From Lentibacillus halodurans (GTDB lineage: Bacteria > Bacillota > Bacilli > Bacillales > Amphibacillaceae), in contig NZ_FOJW01000013.1 of assembly GCF_900112045.1 (NCBI RefSeq), forward strand, positions 1-64,000: DNA of 64,000 nucleotides, in the 5' to 3' direction. The position numbers and the translations under genes are program-made. Numbering within the stretch: the stretch's first letter is position 1; every line of letters begins with the position of its first letter. The notes beneath the pieces are model-generated. The model was not told the DNA's origin. It saw only the letters and a program-made list of their open reading frames with translations, and did no database searches. Positions 9,841 through 18,370 of the stretch are shown piece after piece.

Positions 9841-9873
9841 GGGGGCATAGAAAAATTTAAATTTTATGCCCCC
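9841..9873 (-). terminator. GGGGGCATA hairpin upstream of the TIM-barrel gene
   Basis: Arms GGGGGCATA (9841-9849) and TATGCCCCC (9865-9873), with an AT-rich loop. On the minus strand it is followed by five T, so it would terminate transcripts coming from the gene at 10061-10312. Confidence 0.6.
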
Positions 9874-9979
9874 TGAACGCATTTCATTTCTTTTGTAGAT
9901 ATGAAGACTCTGACTTTTTATTACGGTACATGCTTTTCTCTCTTACATTCCGCTAATTACTAGCATTTTACAAAAGGAA

Positions 9980-10005
9980 GTAACCGCCTATATTACAGCG
10001 GTTAC
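9980..10005 (-). terminator. GTAACCGC hairpin downstream of the small ORF
   Basis: Arms GTAACCGC (9980-9987) and GCGGTTAC (9998-10005), 55 bp after the stop codon of the 83-residue gene; a TTCCTTTTG stretch follows on the minus strand. The same stem core occurs in the hairpin at 8809-8842. Confidence 0.5.
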
Positions 10006-10060
10006 ATTCATTTTTCCATATTTGATTGAAAAATTCTACCCGTACAATCAAGCTTACGGC

Positions 10061-10312
10061 TCACCGAATAGCATTCTGCGCTTCCATCAATATCCTTAAG
10101 TTTTCTTCAGCACGCTGAAATTGGTGTTTTTGCTCAGCGGTTCCACTATACCCCTTTTGTCTTACTTCTCTTAATAACTGCTGTGCACGCATGAGTTCCT
10201 GCTGGGACTTTTGAAAATCCTGGGGGTTATTATTTCCCTGTGCCTGCGTTACCGATCGTTCTGCTTCAAACACGGCATCAATAGCCGACTGCATATGATT
10301 GTTTTCCTGCAT
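10061..10312 (-). CDS. Small charged helical protein of unknown function
   Basis: 83 residues, rich in Q/E/A/R with no membrane segment, predicted as two long helices (QSAIDAVFEAERSVTQAQ and QELMRAQQLLREVRQK). It resembles short Bacillaceae-specific proteins such as those with DUF2564, but I cannot make that firm. Two possible starts: ATG at 10312 without a clear site, or the Met at residue 7, which has AGGAAA upstream. Terminator-like hairpins follow. Confidence 0.55.
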   Translation of the reverse strand: MQENNHMQSAIDAVFEAERSVTQAQGNNNPQDFQKSQQELMRAQQLLREVRQKGYSGTAEQKHQFQRAEENLRILMEAQNAIR

Positions 10313-10454
10313 ACCGTCACACTTTCTTTTTTACCTAGGTTTTCCCTTTAAAAGCCTTTCATTCATGTCGGATAATTTTTTAGTGGTAACTAAATGCTGA
10401 TATGAATAGACATAAAGAAGACATGCTATTTGATGTTAAAGGGAAGTGTATCGA

Positions 10455-11084
10455 TTGAGTGTTTTTATAAGTTATATTTTATTGGGATTATCACTGGCTG
10501 CTCCAATTGGTCCTGTTAATGCTGCACAGTTGGACAGGGGGATCAAAGGTGGATTCTTGCCTGCCTGGTTTGTCGGCCTTGGAGCCATCACGGCAGATGG
10601 CATTTATATGCTCGTTGTTTATTTAGGGATTGTACACGTTGTTGACACGCCGTTTATCCAAACATTTCTATGGATATTCGGTGGATTCATCTTAATTTAT
10701 ACTGGTATTGAAAGCATGGTCAGTGCCAAAGAATTAAAAGCAGCGCACACAAGACGTGCTGAACCTTTACATAGATCCTTCATGACCGGATTTATGCTGT
10801 CCATTATGAACCCGCTGACGATTCTATTCTGGCTTGGTATTTACGGATCTGTACTTGCTAAAACCGCAACAGAATACGGTAACCAGACACTTCTTTTGTA
10901 CAGCATTGCCATTTTTATCGGACTGTTATCATGGGATGTCATTATGGCGGCTGTGTCAGGCGGATTCCGGAAAATCCTGCATCACAAAATGCTCACCATT
11001 ATCTCGATCATTTCCGGGATAGCACTGATTGGGTTCGGTCTATATTTTGGTGCACAGGGTTTTTTGCTTCTGATCGAACATTAA
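10455..11084 (+). CDS. LysE-family amino acid exporter
   Basis: 209 residues, about six membrane segments, with the family signature near the N-terminus (GLSLAAPIGPVNAAQLDRGI) and a second conserved loop (SIMNPLTILFW). LysE/RhtB-type proteins export amino acids or similar small solutes. Start: TTG at 10455, with AAAGGGA ten bases upstream; a GTG at 10446 sits too close to that site. Its stop overlaps the stop of the convergent permease gene by 4 bp, so antisense interference at the 3' ends is possible. Confidence 0.85.
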   Translation: MSVFISYILLGLSLAAPIGPVNAAQLDRGIKGGFLPAWFVGLGAITADGIYMLVVYLGIVHVVDTPFIQTFLWIFGGFILIYTGIESMVSAKELKAAHTRRAEPLHRSFMTGFMLSIMNPLTILFWLGIYGSVLAKTATEYGNQTLLLYSIAIFIGLLSWDVIMAAVSGGFRKILHHKMLTIISIISGIALIGFGLYFGAQGFLLLIEH

Positions 11085-12409
11085 CGCGTCTCCCTGTTCC
11101 ATTGACGCATCATAACGAAAACAACGATTCCGATGACTGCCAAAATTCCGATACTGATAAAAAATCCCGGCCGGTTCGTCTTATCCAAAAGAGTTCCGCT
11201 GACCCCGGCCAGGATCAATACCAAACCAGCGTAATACACCATATTTTCTTTAAAATCCGGTTTCAGCAGTTTCCGGGCAGATAGAATGATAAATGACCAG
11301 TTATACAACAACATCAACCCGGCTCCAGTCGTAACATAGGTATAAATTTTTTCCGGCAAAACAAATGACATGACTATCGATCCGACAAGCCCAAAAGCAA
11401 GCATGCCAAACGATGGGAGAGGGACAGCCAGTTTTCCTTTTTTCGCAAATAAAGCAGGAGCATCCCCATCTTCGGCGAGCGAAACAAGCACCGTTGTGAT
11501 CCCATAAAATGACGCAACCATCGTTGAAAAACCAGCAATAATCAGCGCGCCATTAAACAGATGTGGGACAAAAGCAAGGCTAAAGTCATCAAGTGCAACG
11601 ACAAAAGGGCTCTCATTCGTCGTAAAGTTTTCCCAGGGTACTAACATCAGCGCCAGTCCTAACGCCAGAACGTAGATCACAACAAGTGATAAAATCATGA
11701 TTCTGCCGGATTTTGGTGCTTCTTCCGGCTTTCCTAAATGAATAGCCATCAGCCCCATAATCTCAATTCCGCCAAAAGCATAAAAGGCAAAAATAAGACA
11801 TGCCCACAAACCTGTAAACCCAGTTGGAAACATCTCACGGACGGAATCCGGTATTTGCAATTCGGTTATCCCATCAACAATTCCAAATGCAAAAGCACCC
11901 GCTATCACGATAAACATCACAATGGCAGCTATTTTTATGACGGCAAAAATATTCTCCAGCTTGCTTAAACCCTTGGAGCCTATCAGCAATACAAACAGCC
12001 CCAAAACAGCATATCCGGATGCAAATAACCACAATGGGACATTCGGAAACCAAAAGCGGGAAAAAATGGATAAAGCAGTCAACTGGCTGCCCATGATTAA
12101 TATCTCTGAGCACCAGTACATCCAGCCAACACTGAAACCTGCCCAATGGCCAAACGCCTTCCTGGCATAGGTTCGGAATGCACCTTTTTCAGGATGATCA
12201 GCGGTCAGTTTTGCCAGCGCATTAAACACGATATAGGTTGCGATTCCAGCCAGCACTATGGCGATCAGGATTGCTGGGCCGCCTAACTGAATACCAATGC
12301 TTATCCCAAGAAAAAAGCCCGTGCCAATCGTGCAGCCAATACCAAATAACGATAATTGCCACCACTTCATGTTATTGTTCTGCTGTTTACTGTCTTCTGA
12401 CTGCCCCAT
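11081..12409 (-). CDS. APC-superfamily amino acid permease
   Basis: 442 residues with about twelve membrane segments. The first helix has the GIGCTIGTGFFLGISIGIQLGG motif region of amino acid/polyamine/organocation permeases, and the family loop KGAFRTYARKAFGHWAGFSVGW follows helix 2-3. Substrate cannot be told from sequence; neutral amino acid import by H+ symport is typical. Start at MGQSED (12409) with GAGGAGG upstream, not the longer frame to 12436. Confidence 0.85.
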   Translation of the reverse strand: MGQSEDSKQQNNNMKWWQLSLFGIGCTIGTGFFLGISIGIQLGGPAILIAIVLAGIATYIVFNALAKLTADHPEKGAFRTYARKAFGHWAGFSVGWMYWCSEILIMGSQLTALSIFSRFWFPNVPLWLFASGYAVLGLFVLLIGSKGLSKLENIFAVIKIAAIVMFIVIAGAFAFGIVDGITELQIPDSVREMFPTGFTGLWACLIFAFYAFGGIEIMGLMAIHLGKPEEAPKSGRIMILSLVVIYVLALGLALMLVPWENFTTNESPFVVALDDFSLAFVPHLFNGALIIAGFSTMVASFYGITTVLVSLAEDGDAPALFAKKGKLAVPLPSFGMLAFGLVGSIVMSFVLPEKIYTYVTTGAGLMLLYNWSFIILSARKLLKPDFKENMVYYAGLVLILAGVSGTLLDKTNRPGFFISIGILAVIGIVVFVMMRQWNRETR

Positions 12410-12545
12410 TATAATCCTCCTCATACACCACACCATTTACAATCCCCTAAAACAGGAAAAATAATGAACAGGAAAATTTTTTGTAAATAGAGCACTTTTA
12501 GTGATACATTTTTCATAAGAAATTAGACAATGGGAGGTATGAACA

Positions 12546-13250
12546 TTGCTGAAAAATTGGCTCAACGAAGCGAATCATACGGTTGTTTTTACTGGTGCCG
12601 GCATGTCCACGGAAAGCGGGCTGCCCGACTTCCGCTCGGCCAATAGCGGATTGTGGAATCAAAAAGACCCAGAAAAAATCGCCAGCACGGAAGCATTGAA
12701 TAACAATGTAGGGGAGTTCATCGATTTTTACCGGACACGGGTGCTTAGCGTAAAAGATTACAAACCGCATAAAGGACATCGTATTTTAGCGGAATGGGAA
12801 AAGCAGGGACGTTTGCATTCCATCATTACGCAAAATGTGGATGGTTTTCACCAGGAGGCGGGCAGCGAGCGTGTTACTGAACTGCATGGAACCTTGCAAA
12901 AACTGCACTGCAAGTCATGCGGAAAAGAATATAACAGTGAGGAATATGTCAATCAGGAGTACCATTGCGAGTGTGGCGGTATATTGCGGCCTTCTATTGT
13001 ACTTTTCGGGGAAATGCTGCCACAGGATGCTTTTCAATTTGCCCTATCTGAAGCGGAAAAAGCCGATTTGTTTATTGTGCTCGGATCTTCGCTAAGTGTG
13101 ACACCTGCCAACCAATTTCCGCTGATTGCCAAGGAAAATGGCTCAAGACTGTTGATCGTCAACCGTGAGCCAACCGAGCTTGATAGGTATGCAGATCAAG
13201 TTATTCACGAACGGGAAATTGGTGATGTTTTGGAAGAATGGAATCGTTAA
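12546..13250 (+). CDS. Sirtuin-type NAD-dependent protein deacylase
   Basis: 234 residues with Sir2 motifs: GAGMSTESGLPDFR (NAD and ribose binding, residues 17-30), TQNVDGFHQ, the catalytic His in ELHGT, and a four-Cys zinc module (CKSCGKEY..YHCECGG). Removes acyl groups from lysine using NAD, releasing nicotinamide and O-acyl-ADP-ribose. TTG start with GGGAGG nine bases upstream. Monocistronic. Confidence 0.92.
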   Translation: MLKNWLNEANHTVVFTGAGMSTESGLPDFRSANSGLWNQKDPEKIASTEALNNNVGEFIDFYRTRVLSVKDYKPHKGHRILAEWEKQGRLHSIITQNVDGFHQEAGSERVTELHGTLQKLHCKSCGKEYNSEEYVNQEYHCECGGILRPSIVLFGEMLPQDAFQFALSEAEKADLFIVLGSSLSVTPANQFPLIAKENGSRLLIVNREPTELDRYADQVIHEREIGDVLEEWNR

Positions 13251-13306
13251 TGGCGATGCGGCAGTCATCCGCAAAAGACAAAGCTGCCGCAAGAAAGGTT
13301 TAACAT

Positions 13307-14176
13307 TTAATTACCAGTTAAATGCTTCTTTAAAATACTGGAAATGTTATCCAGCATGTCCTGGTTAATTTCCTTATAATATATGCCATTATTCATTTTA
13401 GGTTCCAGCCCTTCATTCATATCAACCACTTCAATTGAATTCGTTCCGCTATTGACTTCGAGCGTATTCAATTTATCTTCCGGCATATTCGTTTCACTTT
13501 GGCTGATGAGGTTCTTTATTTTGTCAATTGATAAGTTTTTCTTGACTTTACTTGCAGCTTGATCGTTTCGCACATCATTCTTGGTAAGTACTACAGAATC
13601 AGCAAATTCTTTCGTTGGAATAACGGCATAATAATCAACTGTCACGCTAAATAAATCTGACACACTTGCCATTGCCGACTCGGGTCCTGAGCCATAGACG
13701 TAAGCGTACAAAAGTTTATCCCTTGTAATCATCTCACCGTCTGCATCAAAAATCGGTGCATATGTATCACGTGGGATCGGTACCATTTTTATCGTCCGGT
13801 TATCACTGTTGTACGTCAGTAAAATGTTTACAGTCATACGATTATTAGTATCTTCTTTTCCCAATAATAAAACAGAAAAGGACGCATTGATCTCCGGGTG
13901 GACTGCCTGTTGGCTGTCAGATTGGATAATACCAGTATTACTGTCAGACATAAGTGAAGGGAGTAGCACAATCGTCAATATTATCACTAGGGCAGACACT
14001 GTAATCGGACCTGCATGGTTTTGAAATATTCGTAAGAAACCTTCCTTTTTACCAGGCAAGTGCTGATGATTGTCCCTAATCTTGGATATGGTTTTTTGGC
14101 GGTCTTCTTCGGTGAACTGTAATTCTTGTTCATCCAAAAAAGCAAACGTATCTTTTCCGAGCTTTTTATCACCCAT
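13307..14176 (-). CDS. Membrane protein with LCP-like extracellular domain, candidate anti-sigma factor
   Basis: 289 residues: a soluble N-terminal part (1-55, with EQELQFTEEDRQKTISKIRDN), one membrane helix (57-76) and an extracellular domain resembling LytR-CpsA-Psr (FSVLLLGKED..NRMTVNILLTYN..TIKMVPIPRDTYAPI). The IPRDT signature is kept, but the usual R-x-D-T pair of the pyrophosphate pocket is diverged. It overlaps the ECF sigma gene by 8 bp, the arrangement of sigma/anti-sigma pairs. I infer that it binds the sigma factor through the N-terminus and senses the envelope outside. Confidence 0.65.
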   Translation of the reverse strand: MGDKKLGKDTFAFLDEQELQFTEEDRQKTISKIRDNHQHLPGKKEGFLRIFQNHAGPITVSALVIILTIVLLPSLMSDSNTGIIQSDSQQAVHPEINASFSVLLLGKEDTNNRMTVNILLTYNSDNRTIKMVPIPRDTYAPIFDADGEMITRDKLLYAYVYGSGPESAMASVSDLFSVTVDYYAVIPTKEFADSVVLTKNDVRNDQAASKVKKNLSIDKIKNLISQSETNMPEDKLNTLEVNSGTNSIEVVDMNEGLEPKMNNGIYYKEINQDMLDNISSILKKHLTGN

Positions 14177-14693
14177 AAATACCTGCCTCCTCCATCATCA
14201 ATTTCAGTTTTTGCCTTGCTCTTCTCAGTCTTGTCTTAACAGTACTTGCATTAAGTTCAGTTACTTCTGCTATTTCATCAATAATGAGAGATTCATAGTA
14301 ATAGAGAATGATGACTTCACGATATATTTTGGGAAGCGATAGGATATACTTACTTATTTCCTGTTTTTCTTCTTCCCTGATCATGTTATCTTCTACAGAA
14401 GGCAAGAGTGATTTCACTGCTTCCTGGACAAAATTTTTCACCTGAACCTTTCTGTGATGCCAGCTTCTCAGATAATCTTTGCATCCATTGATCGTAATGC
14501 GGTAAAGCCATGTTTTCAAAGTTGATTCATAGCGGAATTTTTCAAGATGTTGATAACATTTGATGAAGGTATTTTGAACGATATCTTTGGCGTTTTCTTC
14601 ATTTTTCACATAAGTGAATGCTAATCTGACTAAATCGTTTCCATGTTCTAACATAATTTCTTCCAGAATGCTCTCTTTTTTATGATCTTCCAT
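14169..14693 (-). CDS. ECF-type RNA polymerase sigma factor
   Basis: About 174 residues with sigma-70 region 2 (DLVRLAFTYVKNEENAKDIVQNTFIKCYQHLEKFR..STLKTWLYRITIN) and region 4 (LPKIYREVIILYYYESLIIDEIAEV..STVKTRLRRARQKL). No other domains, typical of group 4 sigma factors. Start is uncertain: ATG at 14693 (chosen) or an upstream in-frame TTG at 14711 with GAAAGA before it. The downstream gene overlaps by 8 bp and probably encodes its anti-sigma factor. Likely controls an envelope-stress regulon. Confidence 0.85.
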   Translation of the reverse strand: MEDHKKESILEEIMLEHGNDLVRLAFTYVKNEENAKDIVQNTFIKCYQHLEKFRYESTLKTWLYRITINGCKDYLRSWHHRKVQVKNFVQEAVKSLLPSVEDNMIREEEKQEISKYILSLPKIYREVIILYYYESLIIDEIAEVTELNASTVKTRLRRARQKLKLMMEEAGIYG

Positions 14694-14928
14694 AACCCTG
14701 CTTGCCCCCAATCTTTCTGAAAGTCATTGTTTAGACGATACTCGAAGCAAAATGGATTCAGTATATATTGACTATGTTTAATTGATGTTACATGTCGTAT
14801 TTTGTAATGTTTTGACTTTGTTTGCAGAATCTATTGCATTTTTTTCAAGTACTGGCATAATAGTTTTTGTGCGTATTTAAGACAAAGGTCCTACTATTTT
14901 TACATAATTTTGAAGGAAGGATGTTATA

Positions 14929-15120
14929 ATGGAAGTCTTTGAACCAGAACCAACCCAGCAAGTTTTAAGAACGGCAATTTCGAACAAAAAGAGGGAAATG
15001 ATTGACCTCGGAATGAAGTACGGCTTGACAGATAAAAGGACGGTTCAATGCAGTCAGCAGCTCGATTATCTTTTGAATCTGCAAAGAAGCATGAGAGAAT
15101 TTTTTGAGCTTACTGGTTGA
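14929..15120 (+). CDS. Spo0E-family aspartyl-phosphate phosphatase
   Basis: 63 residues, a two-helix hairpin with the family signature as SQQLDYLLN (consensus SQELD-x-LLN). Such proteins dephosphorylate Spo0A~P and hold back sporulation. The second signature position is Q instead of E. ATG start with AAGGAAGG upstream. Size is typical. Confidence 0.8.
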   Translation: MEVFEPEPTQQVLRTAISNKKREMIDLGMKYGLTDKRTVQCSQQLDYLLNLQRSMREFFELTG

Positions 15121-15148
15121 TACAGATGATGTTTTACATCGTACAGGC

Positions 15149-15412
15149 CTAATGATACCGGAAATTGATGCTTTCCAGATCATTTAAAAATTGCTCAACT
15201 TCCTCCGGGCTTAGGCGGACAAGTATTTGATCATACAGGGTGAGAACTTGACCATCAGCTTGATCGCTGTTTTTATGCAGATAGTCAGAAAGCGTGTTCA
15301 GCTGGTTTTCGTTAAGGACTGACTCCGTTGATAGATGTTTCACTTGTTGCAGCGTAAACTCGTTTGTTCGCTCATCGAATTCACCGGATATAATTTCTCC
15401 GTTAAATTGCAT
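15149..15412 (-). CDS. Hypothetical small soluble protein
   Basis: 87 residues, acidic, with N-terminal strands (MQFNGEIISGEFDERTNEFTL) and helices afterwards (LSDYLHKNSDQAD, LSPEEVEQFLNDLES). No family recognised. Good ribosome binding site (TTAGGAGTGAAAGC-ATG). Ends 28 bp past the convergent Spo0E-like gene. Confidence 0.6.
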   Translation of the reverse strand: MQFNGEIISGEFDERTNEFTLQQVKHLSTESVLNENQLNTLSDYLHKNSDQADGQVLTLYDQILVRLSPEEVEQFLNDLESINFRYH

Positions 15413-15542
15413 GCTTTCACTCCTAAAAATTCATCATGATGCTTTTAGTTTACCCAAAATGGAGAATTTCTATTAAAAGTGCAGGATGCCAAAACGCTGA
15501 AATCGGCATGCAGTTAGAAAACTTGTCTTAACGGTTGCAGCG

Positions 15543-16140
15543 TCAGTTTACTGATTTCCGAATATCCGTTTTGTCCGTTTCCTGATGTTTTTTTGTCATG
15601 AACGTGACACATAAAATAACGGCCAGCACACAGCTATTTTCATTATCATGATTGATTCATCCAACCAGATGGATGCACCAATCATCGTGACAATCGGAAG
15701 GTAAACTAAAAATCTTAAAGCCTGCGAATCGCCCGAAATCTCGACCACAAAATTATAAAAAATGAATGCAATAAAAGATGAGACATACCAAGATAAGCAC
15801 GTCTCGCTATGTTCAATAGTGCCACGATTGACGTTGGTATTTCGGTCATGGTCCTTTCAACACGACTAGGAGTAATAAGACCATATTGGAAATACCGCTA
15901 TGACCAAAAGAGCGCCAAATTGCGGAAATAAGTGCATGTTTTTTTTACCAGTATGGAGTAGACCATCCCCCAGGAACCGATTGCCCTAATATCATACCAT
16001 CGCCTGGTTCCAGTTCATATTGATGATTAAAAAAATATTGCCATCCAGTTCAATCCAAACAGTATCGAGCAAGAACACAACATCACTGATTCTCTGCAAT
16101 GGAAGTGCACACAGCAAAACAGTTGCAACAGACATATAAC
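15543..16140 (-). pseudogene. Decayed EamA/DMT-family transporter
   Basis: No single frame is open, but all three minus-strand frames in turn give parts of a drug/metabolite transporter: HLFPQFGALLVIAV (about 15900), MTEIPTSIVALLNIA (15830), VSSFIAFIFYNFVVEISGDSQ (15720-15780), LVYLPIVTMIGASIWLDES (15650-15710) and a C-terminal tail MTKKHQETDKTDIRKSVN ending at the TGA at 15543-15545. At least three frameshifts and several stops are needed. The N-terminal third is missing or unrecognisable. Confidence 0.75.
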
Positions 16141-16197
16141 ATTTACTTGTATTATTTTTTTAATTAGAACTCATTTAACGCTTATATCCGATACAAT

Positions 16198-16238
16198 AAA
16201 AATTCCATATCCCCGGATAAAAGAGATACGGAATTTTT
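16198..16238 (-). terminator. Terminator downstream of the SDR gene
   Basis: Imperfect stem AAAATTCCATATCCC (16199-16213) / GAGATACGGAATTTTT (16223-16238), with T-rich ends on both strands. About 80 bp past the SDR stop codon. Confidence 0.65.
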
Positions 16239-16314
16239 GAGAAAATGACATCCTAAGAGCTTTCCAATTCTTCTTCATGACATTCCACGTTTTGAACAAG
16301 GAAGTTGGAACAGT

Positions 16315-17073
16315 CTAATACGCCAGCCAGCCTGCATCTGCACGGATAACTTCAGCATTAACAAATTCTGAATCATCAGAGGCCAAAAATAACGCAATTT
16401 TAGCAACTTCCTCCGGTTCACCGTTTCTAGGATTATTGTTGCTTCCGGACATAGCCCTTGCTGCACCAAATTCATCCGGATTTGCCATTGTTGTGGCGAT
16501 ATTCGTGTTGACACCACCAGGTGCGATTGCATTACAACGGATACCTTTTTCTGCATATTGAAATCCAACATTTTTCGTATAGCCAACGACAGCATGCTTG
16601 GAAGCCGTATATGCTGCTCCCGCTCTTGATCCGGCTATCCCTGCTGATGAAGCCATATTTACGATCACACCGCTCTCTTTTTCGAGAAAAATAGATAACG
16701 CTTTGCGAGTTGCCCGCATTAAACCTGTCGTATTAACGGACAGCACTTTTTCCCAGAGATCATCCGTTAGCTCGACTGCAGGCATCATGTTGTCCATAAT
16801 ACCGGCATTATTAACCAGGATATCCAGAGTGCCATACGTATCAACTGCTGCATTGATCATGTTCTGTACGTCGTCTTCTTTGGCCACGTTAGCAACAGCA
16901 GTTCTAGCAATACCTCCATTTGCTTCGATTTCGTCGACGGTTTTTTTTGCACCCTCATCGTTAAGATCCGATACAACTACTTTTGCGCCTTCTTTTGCAT
17001 AAAGAATCGCTATTGCCTTTCCCATGCCAGATGCCGCACCAGTTACCACTGCAACCCTGTTCTGAAGTTTCAT
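16315..17073 (-). CDS. Short-chain dehydrogenase/reductase
   Basis: 252 residues, classical SDR: cofactor motif TGAASGMGKAIA (residues 11-22), NNAG, catalytic Ser in MASSAGIAG and Y-x3-K as YTASKHAVVGYTK. Asp after beta-2 (VVVSDLND) points to NAD(H) preference. Substrate unknown; 3-oxoacyl-ACP reductase and glucose dehydrogenase labels are common for such proteins. ATG start with AGGGGGAGA upstream. A 10-bp inverted repeat overlaps its promoter, so it is probably repressor-controlled. Confidence 0.85.
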   Translation of the reverse strand: MKLQNRVAVVTGAASGMGKAIAILYAKEGAKVVVSDLNDEGAKKTVDEIEANGGIARTAVANVAKEDDVQNMINAAVDTYGTLDILVNNAGIMDNMMPAVELTDDLWEKVLSVNTTGLMRATRKALSIFLEKESGVIVNMASSAGIAGSRAGAAYTASKHAVVGYTKNVGFQYAEKGIRCNAIAPGGVNTNIATTMANPDEFGAARAMSGSNNNPRNGEPEEVAKIALFLASDDSEFVNAEVIRADAGWLAY

Positions 17074-17110
17074 TGAAATCTCCCCCTATTTTGAATGCGC
17101 TTTCAAACTT

Positions 17111-17146
17111 TTTATCTAGTATAATTTAACTAGATAAATAAAGCAA
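17111..17146 (-). promoter_or_regulatory. Promoter of the SDR gene with overlapping inverted-repeat operator
   Basis: Minus-strand promoter TTGCTT (17141-17146), 17-bp spacer, TATACT (17118-17123). A perfect 10-bp inverted repeat TTTATCTAGT / ACTAGATAAA (17111-17120 and 17129-17138) covers the -10 and spacer, as expected for a TetR- or MarR-type repressor. No such regulator is adjacent. Confidence 0.6.
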
Positions 17147-17322
17147 CCATTCAAGCCAATTAACCAATGTCATCCATGAAGAATTCCTGAGCGATAACAA
17201 GTTAATCATGTATTGCTTCACATACTGTGTTGATCAATCAGCTTTCTGCAAGTTTAGCCCTCTATTTAGTTATTCAGCGAAAATCAGTGCTTTTCAATTC
17301 TATTAACCTTTCTGAAAATCTC

Positions 17323-17351
17323 TTGACATTCAAAAATAACGGGTGTAATCT
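17323..17351 (+). promoter_or_regulatory. Promoter of the SAM-riboswitch transcript
   Basis: TTGACA (17323-17328), 17-bp spacer, TAATCT (17346-17351), about 30 bp before the riboswitch begins. Confidence 0.6.
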
Positions 17352-17382
17352 AAGTATTAATATCATAACTGAATTATAAACG

Positions 17383-17530
17383 TTCTTATCCAGAGAGGTG
17401 GAGGGACTGGCCCTTTGAAGCCTCAGCATCGGTCAATGACTGTGCTAATTCCAGAAAGCGTTATGCTTAAAGATAAGAAGAGTGAGCGATTGTGTATCCG
17501 GAGCCTCTTCTTATATGAAGGGGCTTTTTA
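17383..17530 (+). ncRNA. SAM (S-box) riboswitch with terminator
   Basis: Canonical S-box core: CTTATCCAGAGAGGTGGAGG, GGCCCTTTGAAGCC, CAGCATCGGT, closing GATAAGAAG. Then a terminator (arms 17502-17510 and 17517-17525, AGCCTCTTC / GAAGGGGCT, five T). An antiterminator is visible: AAGAAGAG (17476-17483) can pair with CTCTTCTT (17504-17511). High SAM therefore stops transcription of the two genes downstream. Confidence 0.93.
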
Positions 17531-17573
17531 TATTTCCGTTTTTGATTCAGTAATTTCCTAATGGAGTGATACA

Positions 17574-18314
17574 ATGAACAACAAATTAATTGAAGCAGTC
17601 AATTTATTGAAAGAAAAAGAATGGGTGGATCTGACACATGCATTTGGTCCTGACTCCCCTCATTTTTCAGCATTTGATCCGGCAGCGTTCGAGACGCTTT
17701 TTGATCATGATGACGGATTTTTTGCCCAGCAGTTCACTTTTCCGGGGCAATATGGAACACATATTGATGCTCCGATTCACTTTGTACCGGGAGATAAGCG
17801 CTATGTACATGAGCTGGAACTGCAGGAGCTGGTTCTCCCGCTAGTCGTCATTGACAAATCCAAAGAGGCTGATGAGGACTCTGATTTCACACTATACCCG
17901 GATGATATTCTGGAATTTGAGAAAGAACATGGTGAAATTGAACCAGGATCATTTGTCGCACTGCGCACTGACTGGAGTAAACGCTGGCCGGATCAGGATA
18001 CGTTTGATAACCAAGACGAAAAAGGCAACAGTCATGCACCCGGCTGGTCTGTCGAAGCACTGCAATTTTTGTTTGAACAGCGCAACATTAAAGCCATCGG
18101 ACATGAGACCTTTGACACTGATGCCGCTGTTGACATTCAGAAAAACGGGGCACTTGTTGCCGAATATTATGTACTTGACCAGGATACATTTCAGGTGGAA
18201 GTCATGACCAATCTCGATAAAGTCCCCGCAAAAGGCGCCGTAATTTTCAACATTGTGCCAAAAGTAAAAGGGGCAACTGGATTTCCGGTACGATCCTTTG
18301 CAATACTGCCTTGA
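17574..18314 (+). CDS. Cyclase-family (kynurenine-formamidase-like) metal hydrolase under SAM control
   Basis: 246 residues. The cyclase/KynB motif H-x-G-T-H-x-D-x-P-x-H is present as YGTHIDAPIHF (about residues 61-71), with further conserved parts FVALRTDWSKRW and IKAIGHETFDTDAA. The family hydrolyses amides or lactones with a bound metal. It is the first gene after an S-box riboswitch and shares the mRNA with a MetE-like protein, so its substrate probably belongs to methionine or sulfur-compound metabolism; that is inference. ATG start with GGAGTG upstream. Confidence 0.8.
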   Translation: MNNKLIEAVNLLKEKEWVDLTHAFGPDSPHFSAFDPAAFETLFDHDDGFFAQQFTFPGQYGTHIDAPIHFVPGDKRYVHELELQELVLPLVVIDKSKEADEDSDFTLYPDDILEFEKEHGEIEPGSFVALRTDWSKRWPDQDTFDNQDEKGNSHAPGWSVEALQFLFEQRNIKAIGHETFDTDAAVDIQKNGALVAEYYVLDQDTFQVEVMTNLDKVPAKGAVIFNIVPKVKGATGFPVRSFAILP

Positions 18315-18370
18315 ACTGGCAGATTCATCAATAGCTCCACTTTTTATAAAAATACAAAAGGAAAGAGGGA

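Noticed and set aside
13258..13290. GCGGCAG/CTGCCGC hairpin between sirtuin and LCP-like genes as a terminator
   Set aside because: No T run follows on either strand.
14760..14880. ECF-type autoregulatory promoter (TGTAAC...) before the sigma gene
   Set aside because: A TGTAAC box is visible on the minus strand, but no matching CGTC/CGTA -10 element at proper spacing.
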